Below the pieces are notes generated by a model, which worked only from the letters and a program-made list of their open reading frames with translations, was not told where the DNA came from and did no database searches. A stretch of DNA of 64,000 nucleotides from Bacillota bacterium (GTDB lineage Bacteria; Bacillota; Clostridia; Acetivibrionales; DTU013): contig JAEYRV010000037.1 of NCBI GenBank assembly GCA_023435305.1, positions 1 through 64,000 on the forward strand, written 5' to 3'. The translations under genes were made by a program, and so were the position numbers. Below, in pieces: positions 24,173-33,036 of this stretch (position 1 is its first letter; each line of letters begins with the position of its first letter).

Positions 24173-25465
24173 TTATACCCGCGAAGCTTTATTCAGTGCC
24201 TGCTCCAGATCATAGATAAGATCGTCGGCATCTTCGATGCCTATTGAGAGCCTTATCTGATCAGGCGTTACGCCTGCCGCCTTCTGATCCTCAGGCGAGA
24301 GCTGCGCGTGGGTGGTCGATGCAGGATGGATCACCAGAGACTTTGCATCTGCTACATTGGCAAGCAGTGAGAATATCTCGAGACTGTCTATAAACTTCAC
24401 TGCTGCATCAAGGCCGCCCTTTATTCCGAATGTGAAAATCGATCCTGCGCCTTTAGGCATATATTTTTCAGCCAGCTTGTAGTATTTGTTGCTCTCGAGG
24501 CCGGGATAATTCACCCATGATACCTGTGGATGACTGCTCAGGTATTTGGCAATGATCTTTGTATTTTCCACGTGCTTCGCCACTCTCAGCGAAAGTGTCT
24601 CCAGTCCCTGCAGCAGAAGGAATGAATTGAAGGGACTGATTGCAGCGCCTGTATCCCTGAGCAGCTGGACCCTTATCTTCACGACATATGCAGGTGCGCC
24701 TACATCCCTTGCATATACCACGCCATGATAGCTTGGATCCGGCTCAGTCAGGCCGGGGAATTTTCCGGCGGCGGTCCAGTCAAACTTGCCTGAATCAACG
24801 ATAACACCGCCTATGGAAGTGCCATGTCCGCCGATAAATTTCGTTGCCGAATGCACTACAACATCTGCTCCGAATTCGATCGGGCGGATGAGGTAGGGTG
24901 TGCCGAAGGTGTTGTCGACTATTAGCGGAATCTTGTTTTCATGTGCAATCTTCGCCACAGACTCGATATCAATGATATTGATGCCGGGGTTGCCCACTGT
25001 TTCGATGTACAGGGCTTTTGTATTTTCATTTATTGCCTTTCTGAAATTCTCCGGATCATCGGGATCCACAAACACTGTTTTGATGCCCAGCTTTGGCAGC
25101 GTTACCGAAAAGAGATTGTATGTACCTCCATAAAGCGTACTTGCTGAAACGATCTCATCACCGGCTCCGGCTATATTCAATATGGAGTAGGTAATGGCAG
25201 CCGAACCTGACGCTACGGCAAGTGCGGCCACGCCGCCCTCCAGTGCAGCTATTCTCTGCTCGAATACGTCATTTGTAGGATTCATGATACGTGTATAAAT
25301 GTTTCCCGGCTCTTTGAGCGCAAACAAATTTGCACCATGCTCGGAGTCTCTGAACACGTAAGATGTTGTCTGATAAATGGGAACTGCTCTTGAGCCCGTG
25401 GTCGGATCAGGCTTCTGGCCCGCATGTACCTGTAATGTGTCAAATCCCAGTTTTCTATCGCTCAT
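24173..25465 (-). CDS. metY: O-acetylhomoserine sulfhydrylase
   Basis: A PLP enzyme that makes homocysteine (or methionine) from O-acetylhomoserine and sulfide; 430 residues, a normal length. Motifs include TTSYVFRDSEHGANLFAL, RIMNPTNDVFEQRIAALEGGVAALAVASGSAA near residue 60, VDNTFGTPYLIRPIEFGADVVVHSATKFIGGHG with the PLP lysine, and IHPASTTHAQLSPEDQKAAGVTPDQIRLSIGIED. The length and insertion pattern fit MetY instead of the shorter MetB. GAGGAGG precedes the ATG. MetA, encoded at 44077-44994, makes its substrate. I see no S-box or T-box leader upstream. Confidence 0.94.
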   Translation of the reverse strand: MSDRKLGFDTLQVHAGQKPDPTTGSRAVPIYQTTSYVFRDSEHGANLFALKEPGNIYTRIMNPTNDVFEQRIAALEGGVAALAVASGSAAITYSILNIAGAGDEIVSASTLYGGTYNLFSVTLPKLGIKTVFVDPDDPENFRKAINENTKALYIETVGNPGINIIDIESVAKIAHENKIPLIVDNTFGTPYLIRPIEFGADVVVHSATKFIGGHGTSIGGVIVDSGKFDWTAAGKFPGLTEPDPSYHGVVYARDVGAPAYVVKIRVQLLRDTGAAISPFNSFLLLQGLETLSLRVAKHVENTKIIAKYLSSHPQVSWVNYPGLESNKYYKLAEKYMPKGAGSIFTFGIKGGLDAAVKFIDSLEIFSLLANVADAKSLVIHPASTTHAQLSPEDQKAAGVTPDQIRLSIGIEDADDLIYDLEQALNKASRV

Positions 25466-25650
25466 AATATACCTCCTCTTATTCGGATCATCAAAATTTT
25501 TAATACCGACTAATCCTATATGTTTAATATATTAAATCAACAATTAGTACATGTCAATACAAATATTTATGTTTTTTCAAACTTCAATACATCAAATAAA
25601 TATGGACTTCTCCTGCAGATAATTTTTCTCCGGATCGAGGTGTTTCAACA

Positions 25651-25680
25651 TTGCGTAAAATATGCCCGCATCGTTATAAT
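25651..25680 (+). promoter_or_regulatory. Promoter of ThuA-like gene
   Basis: TTGCGT (25651-25656), an 18-nt spacer and a perfect TATAAT (25675-25680), about 60 nt before the start codon. Confidence 0.6.
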
Positions 25681-25742
25681 AATGATAAGAAGCATAGACA
25701 GCATATACTTGCTGTTTTATCATTTGTCAGGAGGCATGCAAA

Positions 25743-26360
25743 ATGAAAAAAGCTATTGTAATAGGAAATTATACGAATGTATCCTATCATCCCCTGAAAG
25801 GACCCGATAAGGAACTTGAGGAGATACTGAAGGATTTTGAAACAGAGTTCACAGAAAACTATGACCGTTTTAGCGAAGCAAGCTTGCGGTCCTTCGACCT
25901 CTGTGTATCTTATACCGAAGACAGACTGAGCGATGCGCAAGTTGCAGGACTTTGCTCATATGTCCTGAACGGAGGCAGCCTGCTTGCTATTCATAACGGA
26001 ATATCTGTGAATGCGCGATATGAAGCTGCCCACCTTATCGGAGGCAGGTTCAGAGAGCATCCCGATCAGAAGGTGCTCACCTATAAACCGACAGCTGCGG
26101 ATCACATCATCCTCGAAGGTATAGACAGCTTTTCAATGATGGAAGAGCCCTATCAGTTTGACATTGACAACCTGATAGAGACAACAATGCTGCTTGAATA
26201 CGAATCCGAAGGCAAACAGTGGCCGGCAGCCTGGGCTCACAGCTATGGCCTTGGCAGGGTGGTTTACCTTTCACCGGGGCACCATACAGGCTCATTCACA
26301 GACCCAATGTACAGAAAGCTTATACAAAGAAGTGCGCTCTGGGCAGCCAATTTGATATGA
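25743..26360 (+). CDS. ThuA-like domain protein
   Basis: A 205-residue protein with the class-I glutamine-amidotransferase-like fold of the ThuA family (trehalose utilisation). Visible segments are FDLCVSYTEDRLSDAQVAGLCSYVLNGGSLLAIHNGI, then HLIGGRFREHP and the C-terminal AWAHSYGLGRVVYLSPGHHTGSF. There is no signal peptide. Sugar-related roles are known for the family, but the reaction is not established. CAGGAGG lies 8 nt before the ATG. It is monocistronic, flanked by palindromic elements at its 3' side. Confidence 0.85.
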   Translation: MKKAIVIGNYTNVSYHPLKGPDKELEEILKDFETEFTENYDRFSEASLRSFDLCVSYTEDRLSDAQVAGLCSYVLNGGSLLAIHNGISVNARYEAAHLIGGRFREHPDQKVLTYKPTAADHIILEGIDSFSMMEEPYQFDIDNLIETTMLLEYESEGKQWPAAWAHSYGLGRVVYLSPGHHTGSFTDPMYRKLIQRSALWAANLI

Positions 26361-26377
26361 TGAAGAAATGAACAGGC

Positions 26378-26410
26378 GGGGTCAGGCTTGAAAAATTCCT
26401 TTATTGAGTA
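26378..26410 (+). repeat. REP-like half element, locus 2
   Basis: GGGGTCAGGCTTGAAAAATT and following bases match the direct copy at 24055 with a few changes. It lacks a matching inverted copy. Instead it is followed by a G9/C9 hairpin, so it is either a decayed or a rearranged copy of the element. Confidence 0.65.
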
Positions 26411-26417
26411 TGAAAGG

Positions 26418-26498
26418 CGGGGTGGGGGGGGGTTATTTAATTAAATTTATTTATAAAAAAAAAAAAATAAATATTTTTTTTCACCCCCCCCCACCCCG
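26418..26498. terminator. Bidirectional hairpin with G9/C9 tracts
   Basis: CGGGGTGGGGGGGGGT (26418-26433) is perfectly complementary to ACCCCCCCCCACCCCG (26483-26498). The loop is almost pure A/T, with an A13-class run and a T8 run. It lies between convergent genes and could stop transcription both ways. Homopolymer runs of this length are also prone to assembly error. Confidence 0.6.
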
Positions 26499-26501
26499 AT
26501 T

Positions 26502-27707
26502 TTATCTACGCTTCAACGAATAAAACTTTCTTACGGCCCACATGGCCGGTTTGAGTACGGCAGGCTCCATATCCTCCGCTACCTCCTTCAGCTTCTCTCT
26601 GATTGGTATCTGCTGGGGACAGGCTTTCTCACACTTGCCGCATTGCATGCAAAGAGATGCAAGCGATGGCTTGCCGCTCAGAAGCCCTCCGGCAAAAGCG
26701 GTATACTGCCACTGGGCATTCCTGACCTTGAATAAATGCTTTGAATTATAGTAACTGAAGCAGAATGGTATATCGACGCCTGCCGGGCATGGCATACAGT
26801 AGCCGCAGCCAGTGCAGCCAACCTTCATGAGTCTGTAATATTCATCCCGTACCTGCTTATAGAGGGACAGCTCTTCCGCGGTCAGCATGTTTGGTTGTAC
26901 CTCGCCCGCAAGAACAGTATTTTCTTCGATTTGTGCCTCTTCATTCATACCGGACAGCACTGTCGTAACAGCCGGCTGATCCCACAGCCATCTGAAAGCC
27001 CAGTCCGCTGCCGTTCTGCTGACAGGGGCCGAGTCCCATATCCGCTGTATTTCAGGCGGCATTTTCCTGACAAGGGAGCCCCCTCTCAGAGGTTCCATGA
27101 CAGATACTCCTATGCCCTTGGAAGCTGCATGTTCGAGTCCCTCTCTCCCGGCCTGGAAATACTCATCAATATAGTTGTACTGTATCTGGCACATATCCCA
27201 GGCATAATCATCCAGGATAGCTTTGAAATCTTCCTTGTCGCCATGATACGAAAAACCGAAATTCAGTATCCTTCCATCCTTCTTTGCCTGTTCTGCAAAC
27301 TCGATGATACCAAGGCGCTTCAGCCTCTCCCATCCGGCAAGATCATTCACTGCATGCAGCAGATAATAATCGACATGATCCGTTTTAAGCCTTTTGAGCT
27401 GAGTATCCAGCAAGCTGTTCATATCCTTCTGGGAGTGCACCATAAACAGCGGCAGCTTGGTGGCAATTTTCACCCTGTTCCTGCCGCTCTTTGCAAAAAT
27501 GTCTCCGAGAATGCTCTCACTCCTGCCGCCGTGATATATGTACGCGGTATCAAAATAGTTGACTCCGCGCTCTATAGCCGACATCATCTGCCTTTCAGTT
27601 CTTTCAATATCGATCCTTCCATTTATCTGAGGAAACCTCATGCACCCGTAGCCAAGTACGGACACACTGTCCCCTGTTTTACCCATCGTTCTGTAGTTCA
27701 TGGTCAT
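26502..27707 (-). CDS. Aldo/keto reductase with C-terminal 4Fe-4S domain
   Basis: A 401-residue NAD(P)H-linked oxidoreductase. The TIM-barrel AKR part has catalytic Asp and Tyr in FDTAYIYHGGRSE, then Lys in IATKLP and His in YYLLHAVND. After residue 300 come a partial cluster motif CTGCGYCMPCPAGVDIP and a complete CMQCGKCEKACPQQIPI. This architecture is common in anaerobes and suggests electron exchange with ferredoxin-type partners. The substrate is unknown. It is possibly co-transcribed with the upstream phosphatase gene, 39 bp away. Confidence 0.9.
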   Translation of the reverse strand: MTMNYRTMGKTGDSVSVLGYGCMRFPQINGRIDIERTERQMMSAIERGVNYFDTAYIYHGGRSESILGDIFAKSGRNRVKIATKLPLFMVHSQKDMNSLLDTQLKRLKTDHVDYYLLHAVNDLAGWERLKRLGIIEFAEQAKKDGRILNFGFSYHGDKEDFKAILDDYAWDMCQIQYNYIDEYFQAGREGLEHAASKGIGVSVMEPLRGGSLVRKMPPEIQRIWDSAPVSRTAADWAFRWLWDQPAVTTVLSGMNEEAQIEENTVLAGEVQPNMLTAEELSLYKQVRDEYYRLMKVGCTGCGYCMPCPAGVDIPFCFSYYNSKHLFKVRNAQWQYTAFAGGLLSGKPSLASLCMQCGKCEKACPQQIPIREKLKEVAEDMEPAVLKPAMWAVRKFYSLKRR

Positions 27708-27746
27708 TTACGCCTCTATTGCAGGCCGCCTCCATTGATATTGGTT

Positions 27747-28481
27747 TTACATATTCTGGACTATCTCTCTTTCAGGCATCCTGACAGCGGTCAGTATCCC
27801 CGTGTCAAAACAGCCTGTATCGATATTCACAGTGTTGTTTCTCCATTCTACTCTGTCCACGATGGAGTGTCCATAGATCACTGTCATTTTTCCGCGATAG
27901 TGCCCAGCCCAGTCCAGGCGCTCAGGCCTTCCGTTCTCCAGCTGTTTGCCGGTGATGTCCCCATATATAGCCAGCGACTTTATCTTGCCAAGCCTCTTGT
28001 GATTGTCGGTATCGAAGTCCTGAAACTCTTCCTTCACCCCGGCATGGGCGATGAGGATATTGCCGGGACACAGGATGACATATGGCAAACTGTCAATGAA
28101 ATCAATGACATCTCTGACAAAATCCCCGCCTTCACCCTTCACAGCCTCAATGGTAGCCATTACCTCTTCCTTGGCAGGAGTATTCTTTATGAGCTTTTGC
28201 AGCAGCTTCTCCTCATGGTTTCCTCTCACCGAGTAAGCAATGCCTCTATGGATCGCATCCATAACAAGCCTCAGCACCTTCACCGGCTCAGGTCCCCTGT
28301 CAGTGAAATCACCTACAAACACAATACGCCGTTCCATGGGTGTGCTAATAAGCCTGCAGTTTTTCCTGTCGACTTCATAACCAAGCTTGCCAAGCAACAC
28401 GACCAGTTCATTGAAGCATCCGTGGATATCACCGATCACATCTATCTTTGCTGCAGAAATCCTGGAATATATCTTTGCCAT
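27747..28481 (-). CDS. PrpE-like calcineurin-type phosphoesterase
   Basis: A 244-residue metallophosphoesterase. The three metal motifs GDIHG, GDFTDRG and RGNHE are intact, with later histidines in IAHAG and YGHSIV. Length and motif spacing match Bacillus PrpE, which cleaves diadenosine tetraphosphate and affects spore germination; relatives also act as protein phosphatases. GGAG lies 9 nt before the ATG. Neighbours give no extra clue. Confidence 0.85.
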   Translation of the reverse strand: MAKIYSRISAAKIDVIGDIHGCFNELVVLLGKLGYEVDRKNCRLISTPMERRIVFVGDFTDRGPEPVKVLRLVMDAIHRGIAYSVRGNHEEKLLQKLIKNTPAKEEVMATIEAVKGEGGDFVRDVIDFIDSLPYVILCPGNILIAHAGVKEEFQDFDTDNHKRLGKIKSLAIYGDITGKQLENGRPERLDWAGHYRGKMTVIYGHSIVDRVEWRNNTVNIDTGCFDTGILTAVRMPEREIVQNM

Positions 28482-28533
28482 CAGCCCTTACTCCATTTAA
28501 TGCACAGGATGCCGTATCGATCCCGGCCCCCGT

Positions 28534-29871
28534 TCAGAATCCATTGTTTTTGATAACATCGGCGTACCAGTATGCACTCTTCTTCAGTATCCTTTTTTGT
28601 GTTTTAAAGTCAACATAAACAATGCCGAACCTCTTGCTATAGCCATGGGCCCATTCAAAATTGTCAAGGAGGGACCAGGCATAATAGCCCGCAACATTAA
28701 CTCCTTCACCTATAGCCCTGTTCACCTGCTCCAGGTATGTGTAAAGATAATTCAGCCGATTATCGTCCTCGACCTTTCCTTCATAGTTGACAATATCATT
28801 AAATGCAGCACCGTTTTCGGTAATGATTATCTTTATATCGCCGTACTCTTTTTTCAGGTAAACAAGCAGATCATGGATGCCTTCGGGATTAATTTCCCAA
28901 TCCATTTTCGTCCTGTCTCTGCCGGTAGATATCTCAGAGGCATATACAGGCCAATTGTTTTCATCTTCTCTGACAAAGCTGCTGTAATAGTGATTTATGC
29001 CCAGGAAATCAATGGGCTGGTTAATTGCGCTCATATCTCCTTCAAGGATCTCAGGCGCCAGATCCATGTCACCAAACGAACGCAGCAGATCCGCCGGGTA
29101 CCCGCCCTTTAATACAGGATCGGCAAACCACTTGTTCAAATATTCATCGAAACGTTTTGCAGCTGCAATATCCTTATCATTTTCGGCAGCAGGGTATATC
29201 GGGTTCATATTCAGCGTGATCCCTATTTCTCCCTTGAACCCCATCTCTCTGTAGGCTTTCACAACAAGTCCGTGAGATAACAGCAAATGGTGGGCTACAC
29301 GCAGCGCCGTCTTAAAGTCAGTGATACCGGGCGCATGCCTTCCGATCCAATTACCGACAATTGCAGCTACGAACGGCTCATTGTGAGTGATCCAGATCGG
29401 CACCTGGCTGCCCAGATTCTCAAAAACATATTTTGCATATTCTACAAAATGATACACAGTATCTCTGTTAGCCCAGCCGCCTTTATCCTGCAGCTTTTGC
29501 GGCAGATCCCAGTGATAAAGCGTTACTGCCGGTGTAATACCGTTTTCATTGAGCTTTTTCACCAGCTTTTTATAGAACTCCATACCCCTAGGATTTGGCT
29601 TGCCGCTGCCATCAGGAAATATTCTTGCCCAGGATATTGAAAAACGGTATGTCTTAAGTCCGATTTTTTTCATTATCTCTATATCTTCTTCATATCTGTG
29701 GTAGTGGTCACATGCAATGTCTCCCGTATCGCCCTCATTTGTTTTACCTGGTATATGGCTGTAGCGGTCCCAAATATTCTCCCCCTTGCCATCCTCCCTG
29801 TAAGCGCCCTCGATCTGATAGGAAGCTGTAGCTGCCCCCCATAGGAAATTCTCCGGGAAATTCAAACGCAT
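28534..29871 (-). CDS. bglA: GH1 beta-glucosidase
   Basis: A 445-residue cytoplasmic beta-glucosidase for cellobiose and related oligosaccharides. The acid/base glutamate is E165 in ITHNEP and the nucleophile is E352 in IITENG. The N-terminus FPENFLWGAATASYQIEGAY and the C-terminus ENFEWAHGYSKRFGIVYVDF-type region are classical. The ATG of MRLNFP is chosen because GGAGG lies 8 nt upstream; a longer frame adds a hydrophobic but unsupported extension. There is no phospho-site signature of 6-phospho-beta-glucosidases, so the free sugar is the likely substrate. Confidence 0.94.
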   Translation of the reverse strand: MRLNFPENFLWGAATASYQIEGAYREDGKGENIWDRYSHIPGKTNEGDTGDIACDHYHRYEEDIEIMKKIGLKTYRFSISWARIFPDGSGKPNPRGMEFYKKLVKKLNENGITPAVTLYHWDLPQKLQDKGGWANRDTVYHFVEYAKYVFENLGSQVPIWITHNEPFVAAIVGNWIGRHAPGITDFKTALRVAHHLLLSHGLVVKAYREMGFKGEIGITLNMNPIYPAAENDKDIAAAKRFDEYLNKWFADPVLKGGYPADLLRSFGDMDLAPEILEGDMSAINQPIDFLGINHYYSSFVREDENNWPVYASEISTGRDRTKMDWEINPEGIHDLLVYLKKEYGDIKIIITENGAAFNDIVNYEGKVEDDNRLNYLYTYLEQVNRAIGEGVNVAGYYAWSLLDNFEWAHGYSKRFGIVYVDFKTQKRILKKSAYWYADVIKNNGF

Positions 29872-29939
29872 AAAACATACCTCCGTCACTATGTAATATT
29901 CATATAGTACCGATACTAATATTATCTTCAAACAAAACA

Positions 29940-29948
29940 ATTATAACA
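29940..29948 (-). promoter_or_regulatory. Extended -10 promoter of GH1 gene
   Basis: Minus-strand AGTGTTATAAT contains TGn-TATAAT. The same sequence precedes the YhfC gene (46074-46082) and the ureohydrolase gene (51640-51648). No good -35 is seen, which fits an extended -10 promoter. Confidence 0.55.
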
Positions 29949-29993
29949 CTTCAACATAAAGAATACGCAATAATTACAGAGGAGTTCAAACAG

Positions 29994-30019
29994 AAAAAAG
30001 CCGGGATCATTGTCCCGGC
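29994..30019 (-). terminator. Terminator downstream of gerW operon
   Basis: Minus-strand GCCGGG-N8-CCCGGC followed by TTTTTT. It lies about 120 bp after the gerW stop; the sequence between (30020-30142) holds no gene. Confidence 0.8.
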
Positions 30020-30142
30020 CGGTCTTCCACTGTCGCTGCCTGATATCTCTTCTGCCGTCTGTATCATAACCGCTTACTGGCACCGCTGTATTCCGCTATA
30101 GCTACTAACTGTTGTCGACATTTTCTTGCTGCTCACTTTCCA

Positions 30143-30661
30143 TTACTGCTGCTGTGTACCGCTCTGCTGACCGCTGCCCTGCTGGCTGCTTCCCTGCAGA
30201 CCGCCGGCCTGTTGGCCACCGGATTTGCTCTGGTTCATATTCATCAGCATCTGAGGTATCTTGTCAGCCAACTGGCTGCTTGCCGCTGCATTGACAGGCA
30301 GCAATGATACGCTGTCCTTATCCTTATCTATGACAATTATCGCCTCAGTATTAAGCTTTGCTCCAAGACCCATCGCTCCGCCTGCCATTTTACCCGCCAC
30401 GCTGCCCATCATGCCCGTTGCGCCTGTTGCACCTGTTGTCCCTGACGAGCCCGCTGATCCCGAGGTACCGGGCTGGGCCTTACTTGCCGAATTTCCGCCG
30501 CCATATCCCAGCGTCACAGATACCACAGGCAGAAAGGTCTTATTTTCCTGTGTCACGGGCTTACCGATAACACCCTCGCTCTGTGTGAAGCTCTCCAGGT
30601 TTGAAAAAAGCAGGTCTACATTTTGGTTCAGAGTGTCGGTGGTGAACTGATCCATTTTCAT
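30143..30661 (-). CDS. GerW/YtfJ-family sporulation protein
   Basis: A 172-residue protein of the YtfJ/GerW family, which in Bacillus is needed for spore germination. The family core is seen in NLESFTQSEGVIGKPVTQENKTFLPVVSVTLGYGGG and in LNTEAIIVIDKDKDSVSLLPV. Two low-complexity parts stand out. One is a Gly/Thr/Ser-rich middle segment (about residues 62-90, with GATG repeats) and the other is a Gln/Gly/Ser C-terminus. The DUF2953-like gene lies 9 bp upstream, the usual neighbour in spore formers. It supports the view that the host sporulates. Confidence 0.9.
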   Translation of the reverse strand: MKMDQFTTDTLNQNVDLLFSNLESFTQSEGVIGKPVTQENKTFLPVVSVTLGYGGGNSASKAQPGTSGSAGSSGTTGATGATGMMGSVAGKMAGGAMGLGAKLNTEAIIVIDKDKDSVSLLPVNAAASSQLADKIPQMLMNMNQSKSGGQQAGGLQGSSQQGSGQQSGTQQQ

Positions 30662-30670
30662 TCCTCCTTT

Positions 30671-31171
30671 TTATTTTTTGGAAATTCTCGTTCTAAGGTA
30701 GTTTAATACGGTATCTCCGGCATTAATTTTTGCAGAGGCCTCCAGATGGACAAAATCCTCCTCAGGCAAAAAATCAGGCCTTTGCACTATTTCAGCAAAA
30801 TTCATCATCTCTGATACCGAACCTAAGGAACCGCAGGCTATTGCCGTACTAAATGGATCAACAAAGCCGTAATCCAGATCCACCTGGATGTCGGACGCAC
30901 TGGCAGCCTTGACCAGATCGATGCTTTTGCCGTCTGCAGCCTTCATTCTTACGGTCTTCGAGTACACCTTCTTTTTAAAGATATAAACCTCCAGCTGCGG
31001 CAGAGATGTTCCTTTCTCCACTGTTATCTTAACAAATGGGTAGAGCCATAGCAGAACCAGTCTGATGTCTTCGTTTTTTGTATCAAACGATAAAAATGCC
31101 TTGACTGCAACAGAAAGCAGCAACAGGATCGCAAGCAGCAAAAGGACGACAAAAAAAGAAAAAGCACTCAT
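30671..31171 (-). CDS. DUF2953-like membrane-associated protein
   Basis: A 166-residue protein with an N-terminal membrane helix (about residues 3-25) and a soluble domain. The FVDPFSTAIACGSLGSV and DFLPEEDFVHLEASAKINAGDTV segments fit DUF2953, a family that commonly adjoins gerW in Clostridia and Bacilli. I start it at an ATG with GGAGG 6 nt upstream; the longer frame lies over the histidine kinase 3' region. The function is unknown but it is linked to sporulation by context. Confidence 0.8.
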   Translation of the reverse strand: MSAFSFFVVLLLLAILLLLSVAVKAFLSFDTKNEDIRLVLLWLYPFVKITVEKGTSLPQLEVYIFKKKVYSKTVRMKAADGKSIDLVKAASASDIQVDLDYGFVDPFSTAIACGSLGSVSEMMNFAEIVQRPDFLPEEDFVHLEASAKINAGDTVLNYLRTRISKK

Positions 31172-31266
31172 GAAACACCTCCATGAATTCTGAGTACAAT
31201 GCTGCGCAGTACACATAATATATTGTCCATTTTGTTTTCTGTTTATCGAAGGAATTCTCTGTGATA

Positions 31267-33036
31267 TCAGGAAGAAAATTTTATCAAAGTAAAAAAGAAT
31301 CTGACGCCTTTTTCTGTATTCACCGCCCCGTATGCCGCACCGTGGAGCTGCAATATCTTTGCGGAAATCGCAAGGCCCAGGCCCGTTCCATTGTTGCTCC
31401 CGCTCCTGGAAGCTTCGATCCGGTAGAACCTGTCCCATATTTTGCCGATTTTCTCCTCAGGAATGCTCATCCCTTCATTCTCTATTATGAAGGTCAAATT
31501 TTCTTCATTGCACTGTTCCGTTCCGATCCATATTGTACCATTGTCCGGCGTATGCTTGACTGCATTAGAAACAAAATTCCTTACTACCTGCTCCAGCCTG
31601 GCCTGATCACCCATCACTACTGATGACTCCTGCTCAATATTTACTATAAGCTGTATATGCTTTTCCTGCAGCAACCGGCTGTACTCATCCAAAACCGTTT
31701 TTGTCAGTTTGTATAGATCAACCGCCTCTTTATTCAGCTTACTGGTATTCGACTCCATACGGGAGAGCTCCAGCATGTCCTGAACAAGAGAATTCATCCT
31801 ATCTACCTCTTGCTGCAGCCTTTCTATATACCGGTCTCTTTTGTCCCTGCGTATATCATCCCGTAATGCCTCCACATACCCTCCCATAACAGCAATAGGT
31901 GTCTTAAGTTCATGTGAGGCGTTTGACACGAACTCCTTCAACTCCGTTATTGTAGAATGAAGACGGGACGACATTATATTCAGGCTGTTTGAAAGGCTTC
32001 CCAATTCATCATGAGTATGGATATCACAAGAGGCACCAAAATCCATGCCCGACATTTTCAGCGCTGCTTCATTGATTTTTACAAGAGGCTTTGAGACCAT
32101 TCTGTAAAACAGGAAAGAAAGCATCGATACAAATACAAGGGCAGCAGTAAAAACATACCCAAGATAGGCTTTTATAAGCTTGACGGCTTCATCCAGAGGT
32201 TGTATCGGTACAATGGAAAATACAGCCTCTCTGTCCCCGTTTTGTGTTTCAAAGGGGTAAATCAGCATTTTGTAGCTGACCCCCGTCGCTGTATCCTTAT
32301 ACTCCCTGATCATCTGCTTCTCCGGCAGCCTTGTGTTATCTTCCTGCCATTGCTTCAAGGCAGCTTTCAATACCAGGTAGGGCGAATCGGAACCGGAATA
32401 CTCCGATTCACTCATGGCCCTCAGATACTCAACATCTCCTTCTAGTTGGACCACATTATCACTTTCCGGGTAAACGGCTCCCCTCAGCGCCGGATACCCC
32501 CCGTCTCCACCGTCATTTCTGCTGCGTGTCCATTCGGTTTCTCCAAAAGATATCTTATACGGATAAAGCACCAGGCCGTCCCGAATGAAAACACCATCGA
32601 TCCGGATCTTCGAACCAGCCTTCAGTCCCGCCTCCTTCAAGCTGTCAATGAATTTGACATCATGAAGATCGACACTGATCTCCCTTCCGTCCACATCCTT
32701 CATTACCATTCCGATGCCGCCGTATTTGTCATTGCCATTTCCATTCAAAATAATGGCCTGAATATCAAACGAATCGGACATGGCGGAGATTTCGCCGTCC
32801 AAAGTCGCCCTGTCCCAGTCGTTCACCGTATATTTGCTGCAAAAATCCCTGATCTCTTTGATAGATTGTCTTTCTTTTGCCGCTGGGTATAGCTTTCCAA
32901 AAAACAGCGACTGAAAAACAAGCCAGGCGGCAATAAATGCAACAAACATGACCGCCGTAACAGCAAAAAGCTTCCAGGTTATGCTTATCTGCCGGGACCG
33001 CAGTCTTTTTCGAGCCCGTTCGAGCAACCTCATCAT
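31267..33036 (-). CDS. Sensor histidine kinase
   Basis: A 589-residue membrane kinase. TM1 spans about residues 22-42. A large extracytoplasmic sensing domain follows (about 43-285), then TM2 and a HAMP segment. The phosphoacceptor is in SNASHELKTPIAVMGGYVEAL. The ATP-binding N, G1 and G2 boxes are NFVSNAVKHTPDN, WDRFYR and GTGLGLAISAKIL. Its ATG overlaps the response-regulator stop by 4 nt (ATGA). It is the last gene of the ABC/adaptor operon, so it may sense the cargo or the stress handled by that transporter. The sensing domain matches no family I can name. Confidence 0.93.
   Translation of the reverse strand: MMRLLERARKRLRSRQISITWKLFAVTAVMFVAFIAAWLVFQSLFFGKLYPAAKERQSIKEIRDFCSKYTVNDWDRATLDGEISAMSDSFDIQAIILNGNGNDKYGGIGMVMKDVDGREISVDLHDVKFIDSLKEAGLKAGSKIRIDGVFIRDGLVLYPYKISFGETEWTRSRNDGGDGGYPALRGAVYPESDNVVQLEGDVEYLRAMSESEYSGSDSPYLVLKAALKQWQEDNTRLPEKQMIREYKDTATGVSYKMLIYPFETQNGDREAVFSIVPIQPLDEAVKLIKAYLGYVFTAALVFVSMLSFLFYRMVSKPLVKINEAALKMSGMDFGASCDIHTHDELGSLSNSLNIMSSRLHSTITELKEFVSNASHELKTPIAVMGGYVEALRDDIRRDKRDRYIERLQQEVDRMNSLVQDMLELSRMESNTSKLNKEAVDLYKLTKTVLDEYSRLLQEKHIQLIVNIEQESSVVMGDQARLEQVVRNFVSNAVKHTPDNGTIWIGTEQCNEENLTFIIENEGMSIPEEKIGKIWDRFYRIEASRSGSNNGTGLGLAISAKILQLHGAAYGAVNTEKGVRFFFTLIKFSS

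Noticed and set aside
26895..28553. Long plus-strand open frame
   Set aside because: It is antisense to two well-supported genes (aldo/keto reductase and PrpE-like) and encodes no recognisable protein.
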